DNA of 14,136 nucleotides from Candidatus Poseidoniaceae archaeon (GTDB lineage Archaea > Thermoplasmatota > Poseidoniia > Poseidoniales > Poseidoniaceae), in the NCBI GenBank assembly GCA_022425185.1, contig JAKMFY010000130.1:1-14136 (forward strand), in the 5' to 3' direction. Below the pieces are notes generated by a model. That model searched no databases. It was given only the letters and a program-made list of their open reading frames with translations, and was not told where the DNA came from. How positions within the stretch are numbered: the first letter of the stretch is position 1; the number at the start of each line of letters is the position of its first letter. Below, in pieces: positions 6,688-13,776 of this stretch. The translations under genes and the position numbers were made by a program.

Positions 6688-7398
6688 ATGTCAACACAAC
6701 AACCTGTTCTAGAGTTGAAAAACTTAGACATTGGTTACAATGACGCATTAGTCAATAACGTCATTGCCCGAGTCCTCCCTGGTGAAATCATCGCTGTGCT
6801 CGGCCCTTCCGGAATAGGTAAGACGACACTGATCCGAACAATTGCAGGACTTGTTGAACCAATTAAGGGGGAAGTAATACTCCACACCAAGAAGAAAGGT
6901 GGATTGGGTTACATTCCTCAACGACTCGGTTTGGTTCGACATGCAAGTGTGCGACACAATGTCTCTCTTGGAGCAAAGGCAAGTATTTCTCTTTCAAAAA
7001 CCATGTTTGAGGAACGCAGAAATCGAGTTGATGAAGCGGTTAAAGCCCTTGGTATTGAAGACAAATTGAAGGAGCCTGTCCGCCGACTTTCAGGAGGGCA
7101 ACTTCGACGTGTAGCTACTGCTCGAGCACTTGCTCAACGGCCACAACTTCTTCTTGCTGATGAGTTTCTCAGCGAACTTGACCATCAAAACGTTGAGATT
7201 GTTATCGAAGCAGTGCAACAATTGCTCGAAGACGGAACCTCAATAATCATGGTCGAACATCACGAAGAGAACGTTCGACTATTTGCCACGCGAATTTGGG
7301 TAATCAAAGACAATCAGTTGCATGATTTCTCATTGGAAGAATGGATGGATTTGGATGAGGCAAGCTGGCTGAAGCAATATGTGGAGGAAGAAGAATGA
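6688..7398 (+). CDS. phnC: ABC importer ATP-binding protein, PhnC-family
   Basis: This compact 236-residue ATPase energises the importer. Visible motifs: Walker A GPSGIGKT (39-46), Q-loop Gln78 in YIPQR, signature LSGGQLRRV (134-142), Walker B LLLADE (154-159) followed by Phe160 where most importer ATPases have Pro, D-loop SELD, and H-loop His191 in VEHH. There is no C-terminal regulatory domain, as in PhnC and lipoprotein-transporter ATPases and unlike FbpC-type iron ATPases. A strong ribosome site GGAGGG (6676-6681) lies six bases before the ATG and overlaps the stop of the lipoprotein gene. The gene ends in EEEE and overlaps the permease start by ATGA. The symbol marks the family; if the lipoprotein binds iron, the substrate is not phosphonate. 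Confidence 0.85.
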   Translation: MSTQQPVLELKNLDIGYNDALVNNVIARVLPGEIIAVLGPSGIGKTTLIRTIAGLVEPIKGEVILHTKKKGGLGYIPQRLGLVRHASVRHNVSLGAKASISLSKTMFEERRNRVDEAVKALGIEDKLKEPVRRLSGGQLRRVATARALAQRPQLLLADEFLSELDHQNVEIVIEAVQQLLEDGTSIIMVEHHEENVRLFATRIWVIKDNQLHDFSLEEWMDLDEASWLKQYVEEEE

Positions 7399-8279
7399 GG
7401 GGTGGCTGGATTTTTGCAGTCTTTTCTCTGCTCTTTCTTGCATGGATTGTCCTCAATGATCTCGTAGATGACTGGGGGAGACTCGGGGGAGGAATGGAGA
7501 ATCTCGTCATCTTCGTTGAAGATAGCATGTGGCCTCCAAATTGGTCTGTTTTAGAAGCACAATCCTATCCTGTTTGTGAGAATGATATTGAATTATTCTG
7601 TTCAGTCGGTTATCTTGGAATGATGGAGACGATCAAAATTGCCTTTGTTTCTACGATGCTGGGTTTCATTGGAGCCCTCTGTCTTTCATCTCTAGCCGCC
7701 AGAAATCTTGTCCCCCTCTATGTAGCGCTTCCTTTCAGATTCATCTTAGCAGCAACAAGAAGTCTACCGTCCCTTATTTGGGCGATTCTCTTTGTTATTA
7801 TCATTGGACTTGGTCCATTAGCAGGTGTTCTTGCAATGACCTTTTACACTGTAGGATATCTTGGAAAGTTACAGTATGAAGCCTTCGAAGGTATGCCTAG
7901 TGATTGTTTGGAAGTGAGTCGTGCGATGGGACTTTCGCATCCAAGTACTGTTCTTTCAGTAGTGATTCCAGAAACTGGAAACCACCTCTTGAGTCAGTTA
8001 ATGTTCATGTTTGAATACAATGTTCGACACGGAACAGTCATTGGAATTGTAGGTGCAGGTGGTATTGGATATTACATCTCGACGTATTTGAAAATCTTAC
8101 AGTATGACAAGGTTCTTGCTCTCTTGATCATCATCTTCCTTGTTGTCGTCGTCATCGACTTACTCTCTCTTATGATTCGCTCTTTTGTTACTGACGAAGG
8201 AGATGTCCGCCGTCCAACATGGTTGAAAGGTATGATCAAATTGTGGAAGAAGCGAGGAGCTTCAAGCGATGTTGAGTGA
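7395..8279 (+). CDS. phnE: ABC importer permease, PhnE-family
   Basis: The 294-residue inner-membrane permease has a TM near residues 4-22, an extracytoplasmic segment with two cysteines (Cys61, Cys69), then a typical BPD permease core with TMs near 78-100, 107-150 (two segments), 195-222 and 238-262. The EAA coupling loop is at about 162-193 (YEAFEGMPSDCLEVSRAMGL, then P at 183). TRSLPSLIWAILF, GLGPLAGVLAM and GIVGAGGIGY are close to PhnE signature stretches. It overlaps the ATPase gene by four bases and relies on GGAGG inside it for initiation. It ends one base before the convergent minus-strand gene, with no visible terminator between them. It completes the importer; only one permease gene is present, so a homodimer is expected. 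Confidence 0.85.
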   Translation: MRGGWIFAVFSLLFLAWIVLNDLVDDWGRLGGGMENLVIFVEDSMWPPNWSVLEAQSYPVCENDIELFCSVGYLGMMETIKIAFVSTMLGFIGALCLSSLAARNLVPLYVALPFRFILAATRSLPSLIWAILFVIIIGLGPLAGVLAMTFYTVGYLGKLQYEAFEGMPSDCLEVSRAMGLSHPSTVLSVVIPETGNHLLSQLMFMFEYNVRHGTVIGIVGAGGIGYYISTYLKILQYDKVLALLIIIFLVVVVIDLLSLMIRSFVTDEGDVRRPTWLKGMIKLWKKRGASSDVE

Positions 8280-8280
8280 T

Positions 8281-8508
8281 TCAATCCGCAGCGATGTGCA
8301 ATGCACCATTCTTGTAAAAGATTTGAATGCGACTAGGGACTTTGCGAGAAAGAGAGGCTACTGCCTCGTAAATCGTATCTTCATCCACTTTGAATGCTTT
8401 AGCAGCTTTTGCAGTAGACCACGGTTCAATGTGGAAATCAGATTGAACCAACCATGTCAAGAGGCCCGCTTCGAATTCATCCAAATCGTTGGTCTGGTCA
8501 TCTGCCAT
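8281..8508 (-). CDS. Small winged-helix-like protein
   Basis: Seventy-five residues if started at 8508 (MADDQTNDLDEFEAG); an ATG at 8532 would add MLEVYALY, which looks less like a real N-terminus. The predicted layout is helix (EAGLLTWLVQSD), helix-turn-helix (STAKAAKAFKVDEDTIYEAVASL) and a two-strand wing (RIQIFYKNGALHIAAD), as in small winged-helix proteins of archaea. There are no catalytic motifs. It follows gpsA on the same strand, so it may be co-transcribed, and it is tail-to-tail with the importer permease with one base between stop codons. It could be a DNA-binding regulator or a protein-interaction winged helix; nothing visible decides this. Confidence 0.6.
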   Translation of the reverse strand: MADDQTNDLDEFEAGLLTWLVQSDFHIEPWSTAKAAKAFKVDEDTIYEAVASLSRKVPSRIQIFYKNGALHIAAD

Positions 8509-8547
8509 GTACAGAGCATAAACTTCCAACATATGAGGAAATCGGCC

Positions 8548-9546
8548 TTAGCCTAAGAGAACCATTCTACGACAGCACTCTTCTGCGTCGATATCTCCGT
8601 CAAGCAGAGTATTGAGTGCTTTTGTGAATGGAATACTAATTGATTGATCTATCGCTCTATCTCTGAACATACGAGCAGCACGAACGCCTTCTGCAACCAT
8701 TGTCATTTCTTCAAGCGCTTTTTCAAGGGACAACCCGGTTCCAAGTTTTTCGCCCATTGACCTGTTTCTGCCAAATGGAGATGTTGATGTCACGTACATG
8801 TCTCCAAGACCAGCCGGTCCAAATGCAACCTCTGCCTTTGCCCCTAGGAGTGGGAGAAGGATGCATCCTTCTTTGAAACCAGCACTGAAAATGGCAGCCT
8901 TGAGGTTGTCACCACCGAGTGTACCTGTTGTCTTCAATCCATCAACCAGTCCACAAGCAAGTGCGACGACATTCTTGAATGCCCCCCAAAGTTCTGCACC
9001 TTCTGGATCTGATGCAGCATGAAGAAGAAGTGTTGGAGTAGAGAGCGTTTCTGCTAATCGTTTTGCAACTGAAACATCTTCTGACGCTACAAGGGCCGTA
9101 GTCATGACACCACTTGCAGCTTCTGGAGCAATGGTCGGTCCAGTGAGCACTGCAAGAGGATTTGAACAACCGGCTTCACGAAGCGATTCATGTATTGCTT
9201 CAGAGATCAGTCGCTTACCCGGAGCAAGTCCTTTTGCTAGGTCTAGAAGAACATGTCCTGGTCTTAGATGTGGTATGACGTCAGTAACAACGTTGAGAAT
9301 AACAGAAGATGGTATTGCAAGGACGACAATTTCAACCCCTTCCATTGCTTCTTCGAGGTGCATAGTGACATCTAAACCTTCGACTGACTGGTCAGGTAGA
9401 TATTTTCGATTAACACCATCCATCATAATGGATTCATAGACTTCTTGTTCGATTGTCCAGCCTTTCACATTATGACCTTCAAGTAGCCAAAGCCTTGCAA
9501 TTGCTGTTCCCCAATTACCCAATCCTAAAACTGCGATATGTGCCAT
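8548..9546 (-). CDS. gpsA: NAD(P)-dependent sn-glycerol-3-phosphate dehydrogenase (bacterial type)
   Basis: This 332-residue enzyme interconverts dihydroxyacetone phosphate and sn-glycerol 3-phosphate, the backbone of bacterial-type phospholipids. Start taken at 9546 because MAHIAVLGLGNWGTA places the Rossmann strand at the N-terminus; the ATG at 9582 adds 12 unlikely residues. Motifs: nucleotide loop GLGNWG (8-13), DLAKGL with Lys105, LTGPTIAPEAASG (134-146), WGAFKNVVALACGLVDGL with catalytic Lys191, GGDNLKAAIF (211-220), and GPAGLGDMYVTSTSPFGRNR (243-262). These are diagnostic of GpsA and distinct from archaeal G1P dehydrogenase (EgsA), which belongs to an unrelated fold. Length is standard. 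No obvious ribosome site precedes the ATG; a TGCAC/GTGCA palindrome (9568-9581) sits where the promoter should be. Confidence 0.93.
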   Translation of the reverse strand: MAHIAVLGLGNWGTAIARLWLLEGHNVKGWTIEQEVYESIMMDGVNRKYLPDQSVEGLDVTMHLEEAMEGVEIVVLAIPSSVILNVVTDVIPHLRPGHVLLDLAKGLAPGKRLISEAIHESLREAGCSNPLAVLTGPTIAPEAASGVMTTALVASEDVSVAKRLAETLSTPTLLLHAASDPEGAELWGAFKNVVALACGLVDGLKTTGTLGGDNLKAAIFSAGFKEGCILLPLLGAKAEVAFGPAGLGDMYVTSTSPFGRNRSMGEKLGTGLSLEKALEEMTMVAEGVRAARMFRDRAIDQSISIPFTKALNTLLDGDIDAEECCRRMVLLG

Positions 9547-9567
9547 GAGTTTAATCGTCGTTATCCT

Positions 9568-9581
9568 TGCACTTATGTGCA
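9568..9581. promoter_or_regulatory. Palindrome in the gpsA promoter region
   Basis: TGCACTTATGTGCA has perfect 5-base arms around TTAT and is centred about 28 bases ahead of the gpsA ATG, the TATA position for a leaderless transcript. It could be an operator overlapping a weak TATA box (ACATAAGT on the minus strand). Short arms make chance plausible. Confidence 0.3.
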
Positions 9582-9612
9582 TTGCCTACGATATGATGTC
9601 GAAGAATTGGTT

Positions 9613-9627
9613 TCCTTAGGGTAAGGA
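9613..9627. other. Small inverted repeat between endonuclease-like gene and gpsA
   Basis: TCCTTA (9613-9618) and TAAGGA (9622-9627) form a 6-bp stem with a GGG loop, just after the upstream gene's stop on the minus strand. It has no following T-run, so it does not look like an archaeal terminator; it might be a protein-binding site. Confidence 0.25.
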
Positions 9628-9637
9628 TGCCACCGAA

Positions 9638-10789
9638 TCAGAATAAATCGTCATCATCGTCTTCTTCAAAAGAGAACTCTTCTGCTTTTGCATCCTTTTT
9701 CTTTGATGCAGCCTTCGTAGCCTTCTTTTCTGACTTTTTCTCTTCCTTTACAGGTTCAACAACTGGTTCTGATGCCACTGATTCCGATGCCCCACCTTGA
9801 CGCAGTTGCGCCATTTCCTCTTCCTTACGTTGAATATCTTCAACAGAGGTTCCAGTTTGAGCAGCAAGTGCCCTTCGTCGATCTTCTCGTGCTTTTCGTT
9901 CCAGTTGCCTGTGCTTTGCTTTGTCGATATTCTGTAGCATGTACATAGCATCGTGTTCAAGAAGTGGCGAATCAGAGATGAGGGTGATGTCTAACCATCC
10001 TCCATCTTCAACAATGAATTCAGCGAGTGGTTCAAAGTTGAGATCTGATTTCTTGATTTGCGTGTAGTGCATAGCATTTCCAGTTCTGTGTTCGACTCCA
10101 GAAAAGTGGCAATAGAATTCCTTTGTACCGATGGATTCACGAACCATATCAAACAATTCACCGTAATCTTCTGAGGTCTTCATTCGACCATGACCGCGGG
10201 CGTGAATGTGTGCGATGTTGAGGACAGGGATTGTTCCTTCAACGTGGTTGACCACTTCGAGAACTTCTTCGAGACTTCCCCACAATTCTTGTCGTCCTGA
10301 TGTTTCAACACCAATTTTTGACGGAGTGCCCTCTTTTATCCATGGGAATACAGGGAATTCGTCTTCATCATCATGCCAGATATCATGAACTCGTTGTACG
10401 ACGCTCGAGAAGATGTTTGCAACCTGTTCATTGGCAGCAGTACCTCTTCCAAAATCTCCGTAATGCCCGGTATGTAGGGTGATGTGACGAGCATTGATTG
10501 TTCGAGCGGCTTGGAGAGTAGACTCAATCTTGGCAAGAGAGCGTCCGCGTGCAACACGATCTCCGAGAAGTTCAGCATAGTATGGGCCATGAATGTTCAT
10601 TTCAAAGTCAGCTTTGTTTGCAAGAACTCCTGCTTGCCAATATTGTTCGAAATGTTGAGGTTGAATGAGTCGAACTGTTTGTGCTTCCATGGTCTCAAGA
10701 CCAAGGGCTATGATGTCATCCATTCCTTCAACAATTGTACGTCCTTTGCATGACAAAGGTACGCCAGCAGGTCCCAGTTTTACTCCCAT
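9638..10789 (-). CDS. nfo: Archaeal endonuclease-IV-like TIM-barrel protein with charged C-terminal tail
   Basis: Start chosen at 10789 (or 10792): a GGGGTGG ribosome site (10794-10800) lies just before two adjacent ATGs, whereas the longer form at 10810 would use TTG. Residues 1-290 follow the archaeal Nfo-like pattern: MGVKLGPAGVPLSCKG, MNIHGPYYAEL (His67), ITLHTGHYGD (His106), GVETSGR (Glu162), VLNIAHIHARG (His194), CHFSGVEHRTG (His228), MHYTQI (His241), TLISDSPLLEHDA. Endonuclease IV cuts DNA at abasic sites with three metal ions. By motif alignment three ligands differ here: Asp179 is Asn191, Asp229 is Ala239 and Glu261 is Asp273. Residues 291-383 form a coiled, Lys/Glu/Arg-rich tail ending in EEFSFEEDDDDDLF, absent from classical Nfo. 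The family is clear, AP-endonuclease activity less so; it may use other substrates. Confidence 0.75.
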   Translation of the reverse strand: MGVKLGPAGVPLSCKGRTIVEGMDDIIALGLETMEAQTVRLIQPQHFEQYWQAGVLANKADFEMNIHGPYYAELLGDRVARGRSLAKIESTLQAARTINARHITLHTGHYGDFGRGTAANEQVANIFSSVVQRVHDIWHDDEDEFPVFPWIKEGTPSKIGVETSGRQELWGSLEEVLEVVNHVEGTIPVLNIAHIHARGHGRMKTSEDYGELFDMVRESIGTKEFYCHFSGVEHRTGNAMHYTQIKKSDLNFEPLAEFIVEDGGWLDITLISDSPLLEHDAMYMLQNIDKAKHRQLERKAREDRRRALAAQTGTSVEDIQRKEEEMAQLRQGGASESVASEPVVEPVKEEKKSEKKATKAASKKKDAKAEEFSFEEDDDDDLF

Positions 10790-10844
10790 CATTCCACCCC
10801 GCGAATCCAAGCCAAACAGTTCCCTGCATTAACCCCTTTCCGTC

Positions 10845-10870
10845 ATCCGTTTGCCGGATTTATGTACATA
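10845..10870 (+). promoter_or_regulatory. Promoter region of the riboflavin operon with adjoining inverted repeat
   Basis: TTTATGTACATA (10859-10870) is a TATA-like element about 37 bases before the ATG at 10901. Directly upstream, ATCCG (10845-10849) and CGGAT (10855-10859) form a 5-bp inverted repeat around TTTGC, where BRE or an operator would lie. I see no FMN-riboswitch-like structure in the short leader. The region is shared with the divergent endonuclease-like gene. Confidence 0.4.
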
Positions 10871-10900
10871 CTCTTCAATACGACGGTTCATGAAGGTGAA

Positions 10901-11650
10901 ATGAAACCGCTCATTATGTCCGATAACATTGAGGCTGCACTACAAGCGTTTCGTGACGGGAAACCCGTTTGTCTCTTCGATTCAGATAAACGAGAGGGCG
11001 AAACAGATTTGTTGTTTCCTGCACTCTATGCTGAGCCGAGTACAATGCGACAACTACGTCAGGATTGTGGGGGGCTTCTCTTTCTTGCAGTAGGACATGA
11101 TGTCGGTGAAGTCTTCGGCTTACCTTTCCTACAAGATTTACACACTCACGATGCACTCATGGACGAATATCCTATTCTTTCAGTTTTGAAAACTAACGAC
11201 CTTCGATATGATTCTAGATCTGCTTTCACTCTATCACTTAACCATCGAGAAACATATACGGGAATTACAGACCATGACCGTGCTCTGACAACTCGTCGCT
11301 TTGCTGAACTGAGTAAAACTGTTCTTGAAGAAAACCTGAGCGAAACGGAAGCTCAGGAACGAATGGGTGTCGAATTCAGAACACCAGGTCACATCCCAGT
11401 ATGTAGGGAATCATCTGGAGGATTGGATACCCGGCAAGGACATACTGAACTCGCAGTTGGACTTGCCCGTCTTGCAAATCTTGTACCAGTTGTTATTGGA
11501 GCGGAAATGCTGCAACCTGATGGAGATGGCGCTCTCTCTGTTGCAGATGCTCGGACATGGGCTGCGGAACGAAACATACCATTCCTTGAAGGCGCTGATG
11601 TAATCGCTGGATTCCATGAGCAATCTCAAAAACCAGATGCCTCTGCTTGA
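10901..11650 (+). CDS. ribB: 3,4-dihydroxy-2-butanone 4-phosphate synthase
   Basis: Makes the four-carbon unit of riboflavin from ribulose 5-phosphate. With the start at 10901 it has 249 residues; 10916 (MSDNIEAALQAFRDG) is an equally possible start, and 10862 lies in the promoter. Motifs: acidic Mg-binding loop FDSDKREGETD (26-36), SAFTLSLNH (107-115), TGITDHDRALT (120-130), RTPGHIPVCRE (160-170), RQGHTELAVGLARLA (178-192) and the late acidic AEML (201-204). FDSDKREGETD matches archaeal RibB more than bacterial D-x-E-D-R-E-G-E-G-D. No GTP cyclohydrolase II domain is fused. First gene of the four-gene flavin operon; a 15-base gap leads to ribL. Confidence 0.93.
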   Translation: MKPLIMSDNIEAALQAFRDGKPVCLFDSDKREGETDLLFPALYAEPSTMRQLRQDCGGLLFLAVGHDVGEVFGLPFLQDLHTHDALMDEYPILSVLKTNDLRYDSRSAFTLSLNHRETYTGITDHDRALTTRRFAELSKTVLEENLSETEAQERMGVEFRTPGHIPVCRESSGGLDTRQGHTELAVGLARLANLVPVVIGAEMLQPDGDGALSVADARTWAAERNIPFLEGADVIAGFHEQSQKPDASA

Positions 11651-11665
11651 ACATGAGGGATGACA

Positions 11666-12106
11666 ATGCGCAAGGTCATGGCGGTTGGTGTGTTTGACCT
11701 TCTCCATGCTGGACATCTTCATTATCTCGAACAAGCAAAGGCTCTAGGCGATCATCTTACGGTTGTCGTTGCACACGATGATACTGTGCGAATCCGGAAG
11801 CATGAACCAGTTACAAATCAAGAACTTCGACGCAGAATGGTTGAGGGATTAAAGCCAGTTGATGAAGCGAGAATAGGTAACGCTCCAGATGTACCAATCT
11901 TCGATGTCTTACCACTTGTCGAACCTGATGTCATTGCTCTTGGTTATGATCAGGAACACGCTGAAGATAGAATAAAAAGCGCTTTACAAGAACGCGGTTT
12001 TGATTCTATAGAAGTTGTACGGGTGGAAGGGTTAAGCGATGACCTTGACGGAACAAGAAAAATCATCGCCCGTATTCTCTCTCGTGCTAAAGGCGGTGAA
12101 CTCTAA
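11666..12106 (+). CDS. ribL: Archaeal FAD synthetase (FMN adenylyl-/cytidylyltransferase)
   Basis: A 146-residue nucleotidyltransferase of the cytidylyltransferase-like family that converts FMN plus ATP (or CTP) to FAD, like Methanocaldococcus MJ1179. The HxGH motif is HAGH (14-17) within VGVFDLLHAGHLHYL; a second site ALGYDQ (91-96) takes the place of the usual substrate-binding turn. Start at 11666 rather than 11660 because GAGGG (11655-11659) is then at a proper distance (six bases). There is no kinase domain, so it differs from bacterial RibF; archaeal riboflavin kinase (RibK) is not in the window. Its stop overlaps the next start by one base (TAATG). Confidence 0.9.
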   Translation: MRKVMAVGVFDLLHAGHLHYLEQAKALGDHLTVVVAHDDTVRIRKHEPVTNQELRRRMVEGLKPVDEARIGNAPDVPIFDVLPLVEPDVIALGYDQEHAEDRIKSALQERGFDSIEVVRVEGLSDDLDGTRKIIARILSRAKGGEL

Positions 12107-12705
12107 TGTTTACTGGAATTGTTCAAGGATTAGGGGCAATCAAATCGATTGAAGAAGGGGATGGAATTACAACCTTCTGCGTTGATTGTCCAGATACTCA
12201 AGGACTCGCCATTGGGGCAAGTGTTGCAATCGACGGTGTTTGTTTAACCGCTACATCGATAAAAGGCAAACTTGTGACCTTTGACATCATACCTGAAACA
12301 ATGGAGCGAACGACTCTAGGAGAACGAGTTGTCGATGATGTAGTCAATATCGAACGTTCTCTACGATACGGAGATGAGGTGGGGGGTCATCTTCTCTCAG
12401 GGCATATTATCGGGCGCGGATTGCTTACACACTCAGAGAGTGTTGGTGAAGGGGCTCAATTGAAAATCAAAGCCCCACCATCAATCCAGAAATACATCCA
12501 AACAAAAGGATACATCGGTATTGATGGAATCTCGTTAACACTTGGCGAGGTTATTGGAAATGAGTTTGACCTTCACATAATTCCTGAAACACTCCGCTTG
12601 ACGACACTTGGCTCGAAACAAGCAGGAGATGCTGTAAACATCGAAATCGATTCAACAACCATGATGATTGTGGAGACTGTTGAACGACTACTAAAGGAGA
12701 ATTGA
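12106..12705 (+). CDS. ribE: Riboflavin synthase, bacterial-type alpha subunit
   Basis: Catalyses dismutation of two 6,7-dimethyl-8-ribityllumazine molecules to riboflavin. The 199-residue chain has two lumazine-binding barrels, residues 1-90 and 97-187, each with its signature: MFTGIVQGLG and GVCLTATS in the first, GHLLSGHIIGRG and GIDGISLTLGE in the second; each barrel also ends with IIPET followed by TTLG. The conserved N-terminal MFTGI is intact. Many archaea use an unrelated pentameric riboflavin synthase resembling lumazine synthase (MJ1184 type), so this trimeric type is a bacterial-type replacement among archaeal flavin genes. Its start overlaps ribL by one base and its stop sits three bases before the ribH ATG. 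Confidence 0.95.
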   Translation: MFTGIVQGLGAIKSIEEGDGITTFCVDCPDTQGLAIGASVAIDGVCLTATSIKGKLVTFDIIPETMERTTLGERVVDDVVNIERSLRYGDEVGGHLLSGHIIGRGLLTHSESVGEGAQLKIKAPPSIQKYIQTKGYIGIDGISLTLGEVIGNEFDLHIIPETLRLTTLGSKQAGDAVNIEIDSTTMMIVETVERLLKEN

Positions 12706-12707
12706 TT

Positions 12708-13103
12708 ATGACAAATATTGTTGCAGTTTGCGCTATGTACCACTCAGAAGAAATTGAACGAATGCTTACAATTGCGACCTCGCAAGCTGAAGATCTCGAT
12801 TTGACAATCTCTGATGTCATTCGAGTCCAAGGGTGCATGGAAATACCACTTGCCCTTGACCGAGTGCTTTCAGATGAAGAAGTTGCAGGTGCGTTTTGTT
12901 TAGGAATAATCGAAAAAGGCGAAACAGATCATGGGCTTGCAATGGGACAAGCTGTTGTAAAAACCATTCTCGAACTACAACTCGTCCATGACAAGCCAAT
13001 TGGTTTGGGGATTATCGGACCAGGTGCCCAACCAGAGCACATCCAACCGCGACTAGGACCCCATGCTACTGCTGCAGTTGATGCTTTGATGCCGTTCCTA
13101 TGA
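12708..13103 (+). CDS. ribH: 6,7-dimethyl-8-ribityllumazine synthase (archaeal-type, short)
   Basis: Joins the ribB product to the ribitylaminouracil to give lumazine. The 131-residue protein has the family motifs RVQGCMEIPLAL (39-50), GIIEKGETDHGLAMGQAV (66-83) with catalytic His75, and GLGIIGPGAQPEH (99-111). The short length and EKGETDH/GIIGPG resemble archaeal lumazine synthases. Start set at 12708 (ATG) with AAAGGAGA (12693-12700) at good distance; the TTG at 12702 overlaps the ribE stop. Its stop TGA directly adjoins the stop of the convergent membrane gene. It completes the late flavin pathway of this operon; the early steps (GTP cyclohydrolase, deaminase/reductase) are not here. Confidence 0.93.
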   Translation: MTNIVAVCAMYHSEEIERMLTIATSQAEDLDLTISDVIRVQGCMEIPLALDRVLSDEEVAGAFCLGIIEKGETDHGLAMGQAVVKTILELQLVHDKPIGLGIIGPGAQPEHIQPRLGPHATAAVDALMPFL

Positions 13104-13631
13104 TGTATTCATTCGCTTTTTCTTGTAGAAAACCGAACTCCAAATTACGATGATGATCGCAAGATTCGTAAACCAAACCCAAGGTGTGCTCCATCGTAAT
13201 CCATCGAAGTGAACGTCACTAAATGGGGCGAGGAACGGTGTTGGGAAGAACGTCGCAGTATGTGTTGGAATATCATTGAAGATGTGGATAAGCCAAGGTA
13301 ACCACATCCACATTGCAGCATCTCTAGCAGACAGTGAATCGTTTGTAAACAAACGACGAGATACGCCTCGTTTCTCAAAAAAGATCCATGTAAACAGGAA
13401 CCCAATTGTCATCCAGACCAAGCTGTGTGTGACTTGATATGCTTCCCATGCATACCAGCCTAAATCAGCAGTGACTGTATTTTCATCAATTTCAGGACGT
13501 TCTCCAACAATGAAGGTATTTGGAATAAAAACAAGGAGATCTGGAAGAACACCCATTGCTCCAGCAACCCAAAACTTGGTCCTTCCATGGGTCGCTCCTG
13601 AACCCATAAACCAGTGTGAGACGACGTCCAT
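13098..13631 (-). CDS. YdjM/DUF457-like predicted membrane metal-dependent hydrolase
   Basis: The 177-residue protein has hydrophobic segments near residues 21-40, 64-86, 105-118 and 152-170. Histidines and acids lie in the pattern of the YdjM/DUF457 family: His6 at the N-terminus (MDVVSHW), GVLPDLL with Asp31, TH-S at 68-70, and WLIHIFNDIPTH with His116, Asp120, His124. These are the presumed metal ligands. The substrate is unknown for the family. The gene is convergent with ribH; their coding regions overlap by six bases so that the stop codons sit side by side. A TATA-like TTGATAAATG (minus, 13660-13651) lies about 25 bases before the ATG, predicting a leaderless transcript. Family assignment is moderate, from motif layout only. 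Confidence 0.65.
   Translation of the reverse strand: MDVVSHWFMGSGATHGRTKFWVAGAMGVLPDLLVFIPNTFIVGERPEIDENTVTADLGWYAWEAYQVTHSLVWMTIGFLFTWIFFEKRGVSRRLFTNDSLSARDAAMWMWLPWLIHIFNDIPTHTATFFPTPFLAPFSDVHFDGLRWSTPWVWFTNLAIIIVIWSSVFYKKKRMNTS
13117..13123 (+). terminator. T-rich tract after ribH, possible archaeal terminator
   Basis: TTTTTCT on the plus strand, 14 bases beyond the ribH stop, could terminate the flavin operon as archaeal RNA polymerase stops at short T-runs. It lies inside the 3' end of the convergent gene, and one short run is weak evidence. Confidence 0.25.
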
Positions 13632-13646
13632 GGCTTGAGCACAAAG

Positions 13647-13673
13647 CTCTCATTTATCAATCTTCGATGAGAG
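13647..13673. promoter_or_regulatory. Inverted repeat in the divergent promoter between the membrane hydrolase and trxB
   Basis: CTCTCAT (13647-13653) and ATGAGAG (13667-13673) are perfect 7-base inverted arms 13 bases apart. They flank the TATA-like TTGATAAATG (minus strand, 13651-13660) of the leftward gene. This is a plausible operator. For trxB, a TATA-like TTTTTATG at 13724-13731 lies about 50 bases before its likely ATG. Confidence 0.4.
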
Positions 13674-13776
13674 ATAGAATCGGCGGTGTCTTTTTTCAAA
13701 TCGGACCAAGGAAAATTCCAGAGTTTTTATGGATAATGTTCAAGTCTGTCGGGGTGTTGGTCAGCAAGTGAGTCAG

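Noticed and set aside
8796..9440. Plus-strand open frames opposite gpsA
   Set aside because: They have Ser/Pro/Arg-biased composition and no motifs, and lie antisense to a well-conserved enzyme.
10793..10810. TTG start giving a MDSRGG extension on the endonuclease-like protein
   Set aside because: The extension covers the GGGGTGG ribosome site, and two ATGs directly after it match the family N-terminus.
10860..10901. FMN riboswitch ahead of the riboflavin operon
   Set aside because: The leader between the TATA-like box and ATG is too short for an RFN element and none of its conserved helices is visible.
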